Source of the DNA: Undibacterium pigrum | GTDB taxonomy: Bacteria; Pseudomonadota; Gammaproteobacteria; Burkholderiales; Burkholderiaceae_D | Direction of reading: 5' to 3' | Assembly (NCBI RefSeq): GCF_003201815.1 | Contig: NZ_QJKB01000007.1 | Span: forward strand, 1-64,000 | DNA: 64,000 nucleotides | Shown: positions 25,925-35,435 of the stretch, piece after piece | Position numbering within the stretch: the stretch's first letter is position 1 | Layout of the letters: every line of letters begins with the position of its first letter | Notes under the pieces: generated by a model | Databases searched by the model: none | What the model was told of the DNA's origin: nothing | The model's input: the letters and a program-made list of their open reading frames with translations, nothing else | Program-made: the position numbers and the translations under genes

Positions 25925-27677
25925 GGCGGAAGCTTCCGGTCAGGTAGCGATCTTCAAATTCATTCGACGGAATGGGACGGGAATACAAATAACCCTGTAA
26001 AAGTTCACAACCACGTTCAGCACAAAAGCTGGCTTGCTGTTCGGTTTCTATGCCTTCTGCGACCAGAGACAATTCCATGGTCTGGGCAAAGGCGATCATG
26101 GCCGCCAGCAGACGCTCAGGAGAATCACCCTTACCTACACCAGCGACAAAGCTCTGGTCTATCTTGAGGACATGGATGGGGAAGAGTTTCAAATGACCAA
26201 AGGACGAATAACCCGTACCAAAATCATCCAGCGAGAGCTTGACGCCGCGTGCAACCAGTTTGTGCAGGATGGCGGCAACATGAGCCGGGTCGCGTATCAG
26301 GGCATTCTCGGTGATTTCCAGTTCCAGGTAGCGCGGGTCCAGGCCGCTGCTGTGCAGGGCCTCATCGACGGTATAGATGAGATTATCCCCCTGCAATTGT
26401 ATGGCCGAGACATTCACTGCCATTGTCAGTTCCTGCGCATGCAGGAAAGGAAGAGAACGCCATTCCTGCAATTGGGCGCAGGCAGTGCGCATGACCCACT
26501 GGTCTATCTCGAACATCAGGCCCAGTTCTTCTGCCATGGGCAGGAAGACGCCCGGCGTCAGCACGCCCTCGACAGGATGATGCCAGCGCAGCAGTGCTTC
26601 CATGCCACCGATGTGGCCATTGTAAGGATTGATCTTGGCCTGGTAATACACCTGCAACTGGTTATTGCGCAAGGCATGACGCAAATCACGTTCGAGGTAC
26701 ATGCGGTGGCGCACGGCCTGGTGCAACTGGTCAGAATAAAAATGGCTCTGGTTGCGGCCCTCCTGTTTGGCGCGGTACATGGCAATGTCGGCACACTTCA
26801 TGAGCTCGGTCGCATCATTGGCGCATGAGCCAAAGACGGCGATGCCTATGCTCATGGTGACATGCCATTCCAGGCCATCCAGCACGATGGGTTTCTTGAA
26901 GGCTTCGACAATGCGGGTGGCCAGCAGGATGGCCTGGTCGACTCTCTCCATATCCTGCACCAGCACCACGAATTCATCGCCACCCAGACGGGCCAGCAAA
27001 TCGCTGCCACGGGTAGTCGTGCCCAGGCGACGCGCCACCTTGATGAGCAACTGGTCGCCTATGGCATGACCATAGGTGTCATTGACGTTCTTGAAGCGGT
27101 CCAGGTCGAGCAGCAGCACGGCCATCTTGCCATGCAGGTTTTCACGCATGGCCCGGCTGACAGCAAAGGCCAGCGCCCGTTCAAAATCATAACGGTTGGC
27201 GAGACCGGTCAGGGCATCATGCTCGGCCAGTTCACGCAACTGGTTATAACTGCGGCTGAGTTCAGCCTCCAGCTTATGGCGGTGGCGCGCCTGATGGACG
27301 GCGCGCATCAGGCGGCGGGCGTTGACTTCTTCTTTCAGTAGAAAGTCTTGCGCACCGGCTTCTATGGCTTGCTCGGCCAGACTGACATCTTCCTGATGCG
27401 TCAGCATGATGATGGCAGTGTGCTGGGTTTTGTCGAGACGCAGGCTTTTTAAGACTTCTATGCCATCGCGGTCAGGCAGGCGGTAATCCAGCAAAATGAC
27501 ATCGAACAGGGTTTCTTTGGCTTTCAGCAAGCCATCGAGGGCGTTGCTGGCTTCAACGATCTTGACGCTGACCGCGACTTGCTTGAGCGCGCGGATAACG
27601 GTGCGCCTGTCTACTTCATCATCATCAATGATGAGAATATCAAGCGTTGAAGTTTGTGGGGGCGCGGTCAATATCAT
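25893..27677 (-). CDS. REC-GGDEF-EAL response regulator
   Basis: 594 residues. The N-terminal receiver has acidic residues DDDE (18-21), phospho-acceptor D64 (ILLDYRLPD) and K of LLKEE. GGDEF domain: RLGGDEFVVL intact. EAL domain: MEALLRWHHP, LDDFGTGYSS and EGIET intact. It could therefore both make and degrade c-di-GMP under control of phosphorylation, presumably by the two PAS kinases downstream in the operon. The start is 9 bp after the stop of the single-domain regulator. PAS-kinase and c-di-GMP output in one operon suggest control of a motile-sessile switch. Confidence 0.94.
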   Translation of the reverse strand: MILTAPPQTSTLDILIIDDDEVDRRTVIRALKQVAVSVKIVEASNALDGLLKAKETLFDVILLDYRLPDRDGIEVLKSLRLDKTQHTAIIMLTHQEDVSLAEQAIEAGAQDFLLKEEVNARRLMRAVHQARHRHKLEAELSRSYNQLRELAEHDALTGLANRYDFERALAFAVSRAMRENLHGKMAVLLLDLDRFKNVNDTYGHAIGDQLLIKVARRLGTTTRGSDLLARLGGDEFVVLVQDMERVDQAILLATRIVEAFKKPIVLDGLEWHVTMSIGIAVFGSCANDATELMKCADIAMYRAKQEGRNQSHFYSDQLHQAVRHRMYLERDLRHALRNNQLQVYYQAKINPYNGHIGGMEALLRWHHPVEGVLTPGVFLPMAEELGLMFEIDQWVMRTACAQLQEWRSLPFLHAQELTMAVNVSAIQLQGDNLIYTVDEALHSSGLDPRYLELEITENALIRDPAHVAAILHKLVARGVKLSLDDFGTGYSSFGHLKLFPIHVLKIDQSFVAGVGKGDSPERLLAAMIAFAQTMELSLVAEGIETEQQASFCAERGCELLQGYLYSRPIPSNEFEDRYLTGSFRHEPIGPPQSA

Positions 27678-27686
27678 GTTTACACC

Positions 27687-28124
27687 TCAGGCAACCGGCA
27701 GTTCTACGACGCGCCAGTAATGATCCAGCATTTCAGTCACGCGCATGAAGCCATCGCCCACATGCTGTTTAACGATATAACCTGCTACATGCTTGGAATA
27801 AGCCATGAGCTTGTCCTGGTCATCTTGCGAAGTGGTCAATACAAACACCACCGCTGATGTCAGGTTCTTATCCTGGCGCAGTTCAGCCAGCATCTCTTGC
27901 CCGTTCATACGCGGCATATTGATATCAAGCAAGATGAGATAAGGCTTGGACAAGCCCTCAGGGGAGCGCAGGATTTCCAGCGCTTCTACGCCATCATGGG
28001 CGCGCACGATGGGATTGGCGATCTTGAGTTTTTTCAGAGCGCGCTCTATGCCCAGCACATCTACATCGTCATCGTCGACGACCAGGATAGTGACCGGTCT
28101 GGTTTGCGGAATGCTGTCATCCAT
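27687..28124 (-). CDS. Single-domain response regulator (Rcp1-like)
   Basis: 145 residues, receiver domain only: DDDD at 17-20, phospho-acceptor D67 (LLDINMPRMNG), T of VLTTS and K of IVKQHV. Length and the extended loop after D67 fit the Rcp1 family that pairs with phytochrome-type kinases with HDLKxPLR boxes, as found downstream. First gene of the operon. AAAGG lies 7 bases before the ATG on the minus strand, and a good promoter lies 30-60 bp upstream. It may act as a phosphate shuttle. Confidence 0.93.
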   Translation of the reverse strand: MDDSIPQTRPVTILVVDDDDVDVLGIERALKKLKIANPIVRAHDGVEALEILRSPEGLSKPYLILLDINMPRMNGQEMLAELRQDKNLTSAVVFVLTTSQDDQDKLMAYSKHVAGYIVKQHVGDGFMRVTEMLDHYWRVVELPVA

Positions 28125-28565
28125 TAGACATCCTTTCGCCTGCGCACATCTATAAATAATACTCTAAGGCAATATTGTTGCAATCTGAAATTTGTAACAC
28201 AGCATATATGCTCGCTGGTTTTTCCTCTGGCGTTGAAGACCAGACAGCGATTTTTCATAAAACAAAAGCATGATTACCAAATTTACATTTATATTATGCA
28301 ATTGTCCATATTGCTGCAATATTGATATGCTTAATTTGCACTCTTTTACTTTCCTCTGTGGTTTACCTGCATGCCTGGCAGCTTTGAGACAGAGGTGGAA
28401 TACCACAGCATAAGGCATGATCTGGTAACTTCTGATTACATTTTTGCTGGTATTGCTTATAAAATTTACATGGCTGCACATTTATAATATGTGGAAACTA
28501 ATTTCTGCAAGGTTAAGAAGCGCACATAAGCGCATTATTAATATGCACTATCTATCACCAAGGCA
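28125..28565. other. AT-rich divergent intergenic region
   Basis: About 440 bp between divergent units. The leftward promoter is annotated at 28156-28183. The remainder is strongly AT-rich with no coding frame; it should hold the promoter for the rightward gene at 28566. Confidence 0.6.
28156..28183 (-). promoter_or_regulatory. Promoter of the signalling operon
   Basis: On the minus strand: -35 TTGCAA (28183-28178), 16-bp spacer, -10 TATTAT (28161-28156). The start site would lie about 25 bp before ATG 28124, leaving room for the AAAGG ribosome binding site. Confidence 0.6.
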
Positions 28566-29162
28566 ATGACGATGTTCAAAAACATATTTCATTTCATCAC
28601 TATCCCGCTCATCAGAAACATCCTGATTGCCTGGTTCCTGTTTTATCTGATCGGCAGCACCTTCAGCGCCCAGTACATGCGCAACATCCTCGGTTTGCCG
28701 GTCATCATCTGGTTTATTTATGCCTTCTTTGCAGGGCTGGCTCTGGAAGCCCGCAGGCATAGCAAGCTGGTGACTCAAATCCAGCAATTTTCGGGTGTAG
28801 ACAGCGCAAAATGTGCCGACGTCTGTGACCATGACGGGCTGGCCGTCAACTATGACACCAAGTCCATCTATATTATTGATGAAGGCAAGCCCAAATCCTT
28901 TGCCTGTGCCGACGTGCTGTTTTATGAAGTTGCAGACAGTTCTTATCGCGCCATGGCCGAGCCCAAAATCGCTGGCGGTGGCAATGGCATCTTTGCTACC
29001 TTCAAGCGCTGGATGCGTGGTTCTGACGCCATAGGCAGGGTCAAGTTCTGGGTCAATGATGCAGAACATAGCGTCATCATCATCGCCGTCTCCAAGAAAA
29101 ATATCCTTGATCAGTTGCACCACTTTGCGCTGACCAATGGTATGAAACTGAAGACGATGTAA
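28566..29162 (+). CDS. Membrane-anchored hypothetical protein
   Basis: 198 residues. Two N-terminal hydrophobic segments (about 12-28 and 38-58) form a hairpin anchor. The cytoplasmic domain that follows (GLAVNYDTKSIYIIDEGKPK, FYEVADSSYRAM, IGRVKFWVNDAEHSVIIIAV) is beta-rich and resembles DUF4755-like bacterial proteins, though I am not certain of that assignment. Weak AAGG upstream. A periplasmic-protein gene follows 30 bp later on the same strand and may be cotranscribed. Confidence 0.75.
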   Translation: MTMFKNIFHFITIPLIRNILIAWFLFYLIGSTFSAQYMRNILGLPVIIWFIYAFFAGLALEARRHSKLVTQIQQFSGVDSAKCADVCDHDGLAVNYDTKSIYIIDEGKPKSFACADVLFYEVADSSYRAMAEPKIAGGGNGIFATFKRWMRGSDAIGRVKFWVNDAEHSVIIIAVSKKNILDQLHHFALTNGMKLKTM

Positions 29163-29192
29163 TTCTTATCAGATAGCTGACACCTGGCCACC

Positions 29193-29969
29193 ATGTTGCA
29201 TACCTACACCACCAAGACCAGGCGTTTTGCCCTGGCATGCAGTATTCTTGCCACTTGCCTGGCAGGCACTGCCCAGGCTCAGATGTGGACCGCCATCCCT
29301 GCGCTTGACACAAAAGCCGACGTCATCACCCAGCGCGCCGACGACCCCATCTATAGCCGCATGGCGGTCGACAAAAAGTACAGGGAATTTGCCCAATATG
29401 CCATCAATGTCAAAGGCGAGCAGCTAGGCTACCAATTGCTGCTGGAATCGCGCGCAGCCCTGTTCACCCAAAAAGACTTGCGCCAGGTGTATGCGACCAG
29501 GGCAGGTAATTTCCATGTCAGCTACTGGGTCAGGGAAGCGCCCAACTTCCGCACCATGCCCTTCAAGCGCAACGCTGTGCTGGCCTTTATCGTGGTTGAC
29601 ACTGTGCCCGCCAAACAGGACGATGCGCAGTTCAAGGCCGTTGCCGACAAATTGCCCTATGTGGTTTACCAGATCAAGTGGGAGCAGCCCAATAGCAACC
29701 ATGTCGCCACCATACGCATAGACGACAGTGGTTCTGCCGTCAAATGGGATTGCAAGACCAAGGAAGGTGTGGCCATGCCCACCATGCTGCAACCTGTGAT
29801 TATCCACAAACCAAAAAACAAGGATGAGCAAGAATACTACCGCACCGGCTATTACATCGCCGATGATGGCAGCCTCAAAAACAATGGCTCAGGCCGCAGG
29901 AATATCTGCAATAAACGCAGTGTAGGCCCGGAGGATGAAGTGTCGAAGTGGGAACGCTTCTGGGGGTGA
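29193..29969 (+). CDS. Periplasmic hypothetical protein
   Basis: 258 residues with a signal peptide (TRRFALACSILATCLAGTAQAQ). The mature protein is alpha/beta without recognised motifs (GNFHVSYWVREAP, AVLAFIVVDTVPAKQ, WDCKTKEGVAM). It lies 30 bp after the membrane-anchored gene and is followed by a strong bidirectional terminator. Family not recognised; exported location is well supported. Confidence 0.75.
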   Translation: MLHTYTTKTRRFALACSILATCLAGTAQAQMWTAIPALDTKADVITQRADDPIYSRMAVDKKYREFAQYAINVKGEQLGYQLLLESRAALFTQKDLRQVYATRAGNFHVSYWVREAPNFRTMPFKRNAVLAFIVVDTVPAKQDDAQFKAVADKLPYVVYQIKWEQPNSNHVATIRIDDSGSAVKWDCKTKEGVAMPTMLQPVIIHKPKNKDEQEYYRTGYYIADDGSLKNNGSGRRNICNKRSVGPEDEVSKWERFWG

Positions 29970-30059
29970 GCCTGCGCTGATCAAGCTGGCGCGTCGGGTT
30001 AGTACCCAGCGCCCAGTGCCTTGTCCTGCCACCTTATCAATGCGCTCACCAATATCACC

Positions 30060-30096
30060 AAAACGCCTCTCATCCGGATTGATGAGAGGCGTTTTT
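30060..30096. terminator. Strong bidirectional intrinsic terminator
   Basis: 14-bp stem AAACGCCTCTCATC (30061-30074) with GATGAGAGGCGTTT (30081-30094), 6-nt loop, T-tract to the right and A-tract to the left. It separates convergent genes and can serve both. Confidence 0.92.
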
Positions 30097-30113
30097 GCTG
30101 GAATGGGAGGGCT

Positions 30114-33095
30114 TTAAACAAACAGCCTGGCTTTGGTATCGCCATAGGCTGTCGTTTCAACTTTGGTGATGAAAGGATAGTCCTGATCTGGCAAAGCCAG
30201 CTTATGCAGCGCCAGCACCAAGCCCAGAAAGCGCCAGCTGACTTTCATTGGCTGTAAGGCATCCGGCACGTCAAACTGGAAGGCAAGAGCAAAATTTTGA
30301 CTGATACTTTTTGATAGCTTAGACAATCTGTCAAAGGTATTCGCGGTTGCAGCAGTACCAGCGGGAACCTCATTTTTCAATTGCTCGAATAATGCCGCTT
30401 CTGCGACGACGGCAGTCCAGGCCTTGCCTGCACCATAGGCTATACGGCGCACTTCCCACAATCTGCGGAATGAACTCTTCATTTGTGTGTCCGGCACAAT
30501 GGCATCAACACCGTTTTGAGGCACCAGAAATAGTGATTCTATCCAGTCTTTGGGGCCAGCACCTGGCACCATAGTGGACCAGAATTTTTGTTCTGACCAA
30601 CCGCTGTAGTTCAGGCCATAGGCTACCCAGCTTGCGGGAGAGCCACCCATACCTGTGTGTTCTGCGCCAGTGTCAACAGCTGCAGTAAGGCAGGCAAGAC
30701 AGCTTTCTTGTACCGCAGCCATCACCTTGGCAGCCGGGGTTTGCAAAAGGCGCAGCCAGGCATTCAGATCAAGTGTACTAATACCGTTGATATTAGCCTG
30801 GGTTACGATAGCATCTGAGCCTGCTGTGCCGCCAAACAAAAAATCGCTGATACGTGAGCCGCTGCCGGATGACACTGCATTGAGTTTTTCCAGCAAGCCA
30901 AAGAAGCCTTTCAAGTGATCCTTATTAATACTATCGCCACTGCCTTTGAATTCTGCATTAAAAGGTGGTGAACTGTCTTTGAGTGCCAGCATTTCCAGAT
31001 TCAGCGCCAGGCTGGATTCACTGACGAAGCCTTGATAATTCACAATGCTGCTCAGGCTGATGGCATCTCTGGCGACGATGATCTTGCCATCACGGTCAGT
31101 ATTGACAGTGATACTGTCGAGTACCGTGGTCGTGCTGCTGGCATTGATAAAATCAAACACACTCAATGAAAAGCCGGTACTGATCTGGCGTTGCTGTGTA
31201 CGCCCAAACAGGCTTTGTATTTCCTTCGCACTGGCTTGGCTTTCGCATAGTTTGATTTGTGCTGCATAGTTGTCCAGTTGGCCGGTCCAGAGGGATTTAT
31301 ATAAAGCCTGTGCTGATGGTGTATCTTGCAAAAAACTCACCTCGATCAAGGTCGTGGTGCTTTGCTTTTTTTGGTAGGCATAGGCAACTTCCAATGCCAG
31401 TTTATTGCGTTCAATTTTTTCGATGGCTTTGCTAATACGCTCTCTGGCATCATCATAGGACTTGAGCCAGTTACCCAATCGGGCAGTCGCTGCACCTACC
31501 TGGGTTTGCAAGTCGCTGATAAATTGCTGCAAATCGGCAGTTGCCAGCCCCAGTGACTGTGCTATTTGTGTGGCTGCGGAGTTTGCCAGGCCATCAAGTC
31601 TCGTGCCCAGTGCGGTGATTTCTCCATTTATTTTTTGACTGACTTCGCCCAGTGCAGCAGTAAACCCAGTGTTCAGGGCTGCTGTATCAAAGGGAATGCC
31701 AGCGAGCAAGGTGCTGACTTGCGTCTGCAACAGATTTTGCGCACTAGTCACAGCTGCCGCGCCTTGTGTCAGGTAAGCCTTGGTGTAGTCATCGACAATT
31801 TTCTTCAGGCTATTGCTCAAAGCCAGCGTGGCTTTGCTGGTGGGGCCGCCAGTGGCAATATCCAGCAAAGCCTGGGCTGTATGTGTCCAGTCGTCATCAG
31901 CAGTCAAGCCCAGTTTTTGATTCAATGCAGTCAATGCCAGACCCCGCAGATCAGACAAAGCGCCAAGTTTGCTGATCAGCGGTTCAGCCGAAGGCAGTAT
32001 CTTGCTCATGACAGGATTCAATGCAGCCTGGATGCCGTCTATTCCTATGGATGCCGAAATATCGACTGCGGCACCTGTGCTGCGGCTTACACCCCTGTCT
32101 AACTTGACGACGGGCTTGCCATCCTTTTTGATCACGGTCAGGTGCTGGTGACCATCAAGCGCCCAGCTGGCCGCAAATTTTGCCGAAACGCCAGCGGCGA
32201 TATTCACTGGCGTGCCCAGAGGTACCGGGCTCCAGGAAGGCGTGGCACCGGCACTGGCCACAGTCTGGACCAGTGCACTGCTGGCCTGGATGTTGCCACT
32301 CAGGTTAACAGTGCCAGAGACATCCAGACTGCTGACGGCAAAATCATCTCCCTGGCAAGCAGTCAACATGCCAGGCAAATCACCTGGTGCTGGCAATTGT
32401 GCCAGACTCTTTAGCAAAGCCTGGCCTACATAATCACTTGGTGGATAATTGAAGCACAAGTCAAGATGCGCCGTTGCCGTGGCGCCAGCGTTGACACCTA
32501 CACTTCCCCATACTGGTGCTGCGTTGGCACCTGCATTGGCCCCCAGATTGCCTAACAAGCCCAAGCGGAAAAAACTTTTTTCAGGCACGGGCTGGTATCC
32601 CAGAGCCGTGGCCCACTCAGGCTGTTGTTTCATTACTTCGATAACAGCATTGGCTTGAACGTTGGCAGAGGCTGAGGTTTTAAATGTGAGCGCCCCCAGT
32701 CCTGCTGCGCCGCCTGCTTGCGCTTGTTTAGTCAGAAGGGGGTACATCAACACCCCTTTGGGAGCGGAGGCGGGAACAGGTTCTGTTTCCAGCAATTTCG
32801 ATAACTGATAACCCAAAGGCTGTAATGCGGCGGGTAGCTGATTGTTCAGTGCAGTGCGCAAGCCCGACCATTCAGTCTTTAGTGCGTCCCAGTCAGCTTG
32901 CCCCAAGGCAATCGGCTTCTGATCTTGCTCAAGTGCACTGAGCAAGGTTTGCAAGGCTTTTGGCCATGTTGTGTCAGCTCCAGCGTTGTTAGTACTAAGA
33001 GTATTGAGGGCACTGAGCAGGGCAGAAAGCAAGGACAAATTTTGCCCCTGATTTTGTACGCTGCTACTTAACCACGATAGATTGTATGCACACAT
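30114..33095 (-). CDS. Large orphan protein of 993 residues
   Basis: Single long frame, GGAG 9 bases before ATG. No signal peptide, no clear transmembrane helix and no recognised domain. Residues about 1-110 are Leu-rich helical. About 130-340 are Ala/Gly/Ser-rich, probably beta (NLGANAGANAAPVWGSVGVN; SSLDVSGTVNLSGNIQ). About 370-620 are helical, with a charged coiled-coil stretch (DDARERISKAIEKIERNK). About 640-760 are beta-like. The C-terminal 230 residues are mixed with several Trp. The composition recalls a structural or toxin-like secreted protein, but I cannot assign a function. Monocistronic, ends at a bidirectional terminator. Confidence 0.8.
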   Translation of the reverse strand: MCAYNLSWLSSSVQNQGQNLSLLSALLSALNTLSTNNAGADTTWPKALQTLLSALEQDQKPIALGQADWDALKTEWSGLRTALNNQLPAALQPLGYQLSKLLETEPVPASAPKGVLMYPLLTKQAQAGGAAGLGALTFKTSASANVQANAVIEVMKQQPEWATALGYQPVPEKSFFRLGLLGNLGANAGANAAPVWGSVGVNAGATATAHLDLCFNYPPSDYVGQALLKSLAQLPAPGDLPGMLTACQGDDFAVSSLDVSGTVNLSGNIQASSALVQTVASAGATPSWSPVPLGTPVNIAAGVSAKFAASWALDGHQHLTVIKKDGKPVVKLDRGVSRSTGAAVDISASIGIDGIQAALNPVMSKILPSAEPLISKLGALSDLRGLALTALNQKLGLTADDDWTHTAQALLDIATGGPTSKATLALSNSLKKIVDDYTKAYLTQGAAAVTSAQNLLQTQVSTLLAGIPFDTAALNTGFTAALGEVSQKINGEITALGTRLDGLANSAATQIAQSLGLATADLQQFISDLQTQVGAATARLGNWLKSYDDARERISKAIEKIERNKLALEVAYAYQKKQSTTTLIEVSFLQDTPSAQALYKSLWTGQLDNYAAQIKLCESQASAKEIQSLFGRTQQRQISTGFSLSVFDFINASSTTTVLDSITVNTDRDGKIIVARDAISLSSIVNYQGFVSESSLALNLEMLALKDSSPPFNAEFKGSGDSINKDHLKGFFGLLEKLNAVSSGSGSRISDFLFGGTAGSDAIVTQANINGISTLDLNAWLRLLQTPAAKVMAAVQESCLACLTAAVDTGAEHTGMGGSPASWVAYGLNYSGWSEQKFWSTMVPGAGPKDWIESLFLVPQNGVDAIVPDTQMKSSFRRLWEVRRIAYGAGKAWTAVVAEAALFEQLKNEVPAGTAATANTFDRLSKLSKSISQNFALAFQFDVPDALQPMKVSWRFLGLVLALHKLALPDQDYPFITKVETTAYGDTKARLFV

Positions 33096-33658
33096 GTTTT
33101 GACTCCGCTATATAAGGGGAAACCGTAAGGACAGCTACAAAAAAACAAAAAAAATCCAGACGTGTGTCGTCACTGTGACGATGCAGGCACAGGCATGGAT
33201 GGAAAAGCAAAGAGAGTAAGCGGCTACAAAGGCTGGCCAGGCCGGGCAATGTTGGTCTTGCCTGGAGCATGTGGGAGTCATGCAGCCGGTAAGTGTCACT
33301 GATCATGCAAACATCAATGACTTATCATATTAGCTATTTGTATAATTAAAAGTCAATTGATTTATTTTCTACATTATTTAACAATCCATGCCTCTGAAGT
33401 GCAGCAGACCTGCTGGCGCAATCATGGCTGCTCAAATGAGAAAAATGGATGCACAAGGCCTGGTTGGACAGAGCAGAGTAGTGTGCGTCATGCTGGGTGC
33501 ATGCAGGGTAGTAAGCTGGGCAACTCATTTCATCAACAGGATGAACAGGATGAGTTCCACAATGATCGGGCCATCTCGTGCAAGGTCAGCCAAGCCCAGA
33601 AAATTCCACTTACTGCAAAATGGCTGACAACAATACTGATTGCTGTAAAAGTCGACTT
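33096..33658. other. Intergenic, 560 bp, no gene recognised
   Basis: AT-rich near 33330-33380, with a short direct repeat ACAGGATGA (33536-33553). It should hold the promoter of the leftward 993-residue gene. Short frames here show no support. Confidence 0.5.
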
Positions 33659-34072
33659 TTAAGGAGCCAGCCTCCCACCGTCACCTTGACTGGGTGAGAG
33701 CTTGAGGTTCTTGTCGATGGGAACATTTTTCTCTTCGCACAAGCTGTCACGCCATTTTTTTGAGCTGTCAGAATTGGCTTTGATGCGCCCCCAGAACGTC
33801 TGGTCATCTTCCTGCAACTCCATCACTTCCGCCTTGCAGTCATAGACCGTGATGAAAGGCGTTTTCACTGGTTCATCCGACTTGTCTCGCGCGCGGATTT
33901 GGTACAGGGGAAAAGAGCGCAGGTCGCCATTCATGCGCAATTCTGACAACTTATAACAAGTCTGGTCATCTTTGACTTCTGACTTGATACAGCGCATATC
34001 TTGCGCACTTGCTGACATGCTGAAAGCCAGCAGGGCAATACCCGCTAAATAAGACAGATGTGTATGCTTCAT
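33659..34072 (-). CDS. Periplasmic hypothetical protein
   Basis: 137 residues from ATG 34072, chosen because it gives a signal peptide (MKHTHLSYLAGIALLAFSMS..ASAQ); a frame extension of ten codons upstream spoils it. The mature protein has four cysteines (MRCIKSE, DQTCYKL, VYDCKAE, DSLCEEK), which could form two disulfides in the periplasm. Family not recognised. Confidence 0.75.
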   Translation of the reverse strand: MKHTHLSYLAGIALLAFSMSASAQDMRCIKSEVKDDQTCYKLSELRMNGDLRSFPLYQIRARDKSDEPVKTPFITVYDCKAEVMELQEDDQTFWGRIKANSDSSKKWRDSLCEEKNVPIDKNLKLSPSQGDGGRLAP

Positions 34073-34235
34073 TGCGTACTCGCTAACATAGAAAGCACGC
34101 ATTACATCATATTGATGCTTGTGAGCGGAGCTGGAGCGGGAAAGATTCGATTAACAATACCAGCCGTTGCGTGAAAAAATACTTTGCGCCGTAATAAATA
34201 ATGAGTGGAAGCGCTGATTGCCAGGCATACATCAC

Positions 34236-34745
34236 TCAGCCATGCATGATGCGCTCAGTCAGTGCCTGCAACTCGGCCAGTGCCATGCCATTTTTTTGAA
34301 ACTGATAGAGAGGATGTGCACACTCCTGCAATTCTATTGCCGGGCGTTCACCCAGGGGCCGGGTATGCAGAATTGCTTCCAGATGCAAGGTGGTTGGCGC
34401 GTAGGGCAGGGCAGATGAAAACCAGGCAAAATAGGGAGGCTCAGATTCGCGACCTTCTTCTTCCCATAGCTCGCACGTACGGTTGAAATTCTCTGCGCTT
34501 AACGATACCCAGGCCAGCCAGACAAATTCTTCACCTGTTTCTATAATCGGAATTTCTACCCGCCCCAGTACGAAAAAATATTTTTCATCGACTATGCACT
34601 GGTCTGAAGATAACAGGCAGCGCGCCTCGCGCTCTGCTTCCGGGATGGTATACCAGATTTCTGGTGCAGATGGCCCATAGCACATGGGATAGCCAGTATG
34701 GTATGCGCCGCATGTCGCGCATTGAAAACCTGATGAAGTAGTCAT
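34236..34745 (-). CDS. DUF2199 domain protein
   Basis: 169 residues. Starts with a CxxC pair (FQCATCGAYHTG) followed by the conserved DUF2199 pattern (P.IWYTIPEAER, DQCIVDEKYFFVLGRVEIPI, FVWLAWVSLSAENF, EPPYFAWFSSALPYAPTT). Small cytoplasmic protein, probably zinc-binding through the CxxC; the function of the family is unknown. It stands alone between short intergenic regions. Confidence 0.85.
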   Translation of the reverse strand: MTTSSGFQCATCGAYHTGYPMCYGPSAPEIWYTIPEAEREARCLLSSDQCIVDEKYFFVLGRVEIPIIETGEEFVWLAWVSLSAENFNRTCELWEEEGRESEPPYFAWFSSALPYAPTTLHLEAILHTRPLGERPAIELQECAHPLYQFQKNGMALAELQALTERIMHG

Positions 34746-34956
34746 GAGTACAATGAAACAAAAATCTGATGGGGATCTTCATAAAAAAAATGATCCTCTC
34801 CTAACTGTATCAATATGCTACCAAACCGTCAGCCATTGCTACAAATCATTACAAAAGCCCGTCAACAACCGCACTGTCTTCACCGTTATTGTCTGCATGC
34901 AGCCATGTGCGCGTATTGCGCCTGGTGCGCTTAGTGTATTGATGATGGAGTAATAA

Positions 34957-35343
34957 ATGAAAACCCTGCCTTTGAGTTTAAGCGCGATTGCTGTTGCCGC
35001 CATGATGACTGGTTGCGTGGTCGCACCTCGTCCTTATTATCATGCCCAGCCTCAGCCAGTCTATGCGCCGCAACCTGTGTATGCGCAACAGCCTTATCAG
35101 CCCAATGTGGTGGTCGTGGAAACTGCGCCGCCTGCTCCTTATGCTGAAGTGATAGGCGTGGCACCCTCACCAGGTTATATCTGGATAGGTGGCGCCTGGT
35201 TCTGGGAAGGCGGCCGCCATGTCTGGCACCGTGGTTACTGGTCCGCACCAAGAGGTGGCCATGTCTGGGTCGGCCACCAATGGGAAAGAGTAGGCCATGG
35301 CTGGCATTTCAGAGAAGGTTACTGGGCACCGCATCGCCGCTAA
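34957..35343 (+). CDS. WXXGXW-repeat lipoprotein
   Basis: 128 residues. Lipoprotein signal peptide with MTGC at about residue 20, a Pro/Tyr/Gln-rich linker (PQPVYAPQPVYAQQPYQPN), then WXXGXW-type repeats (YIWIGGAWFWEGGRHVWHRG, YWSAPRGGHVWVGHQW). Such proteins are small cell-envelope lipoproteins of unknown role, common in betaproteobacteria. The spacing of ATG to GGAGTAAT is good. Confidence 0.88.
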   Translation: MKTLPLSLSAIAVAAMMTGCVVAPRPYYHAQPQPVYAPQPVYAQQPYQPNVVVVETAPPAPYAEVIGVAPSPGYIWIGGAWFWEGGRHVWHRGYWSAPRGGHVWVGHQWERVGHGWHFREGYWAPHRR

Positions 35344-35435
35344 TCCCCTGGTCTTTTGATTGCATGGCGCAGCTATTGCGCCCTGCAAGATGCCTGTGCT
35401 TTAATCTGGTTCACAAAAACCAGCCAGATGTTTAC

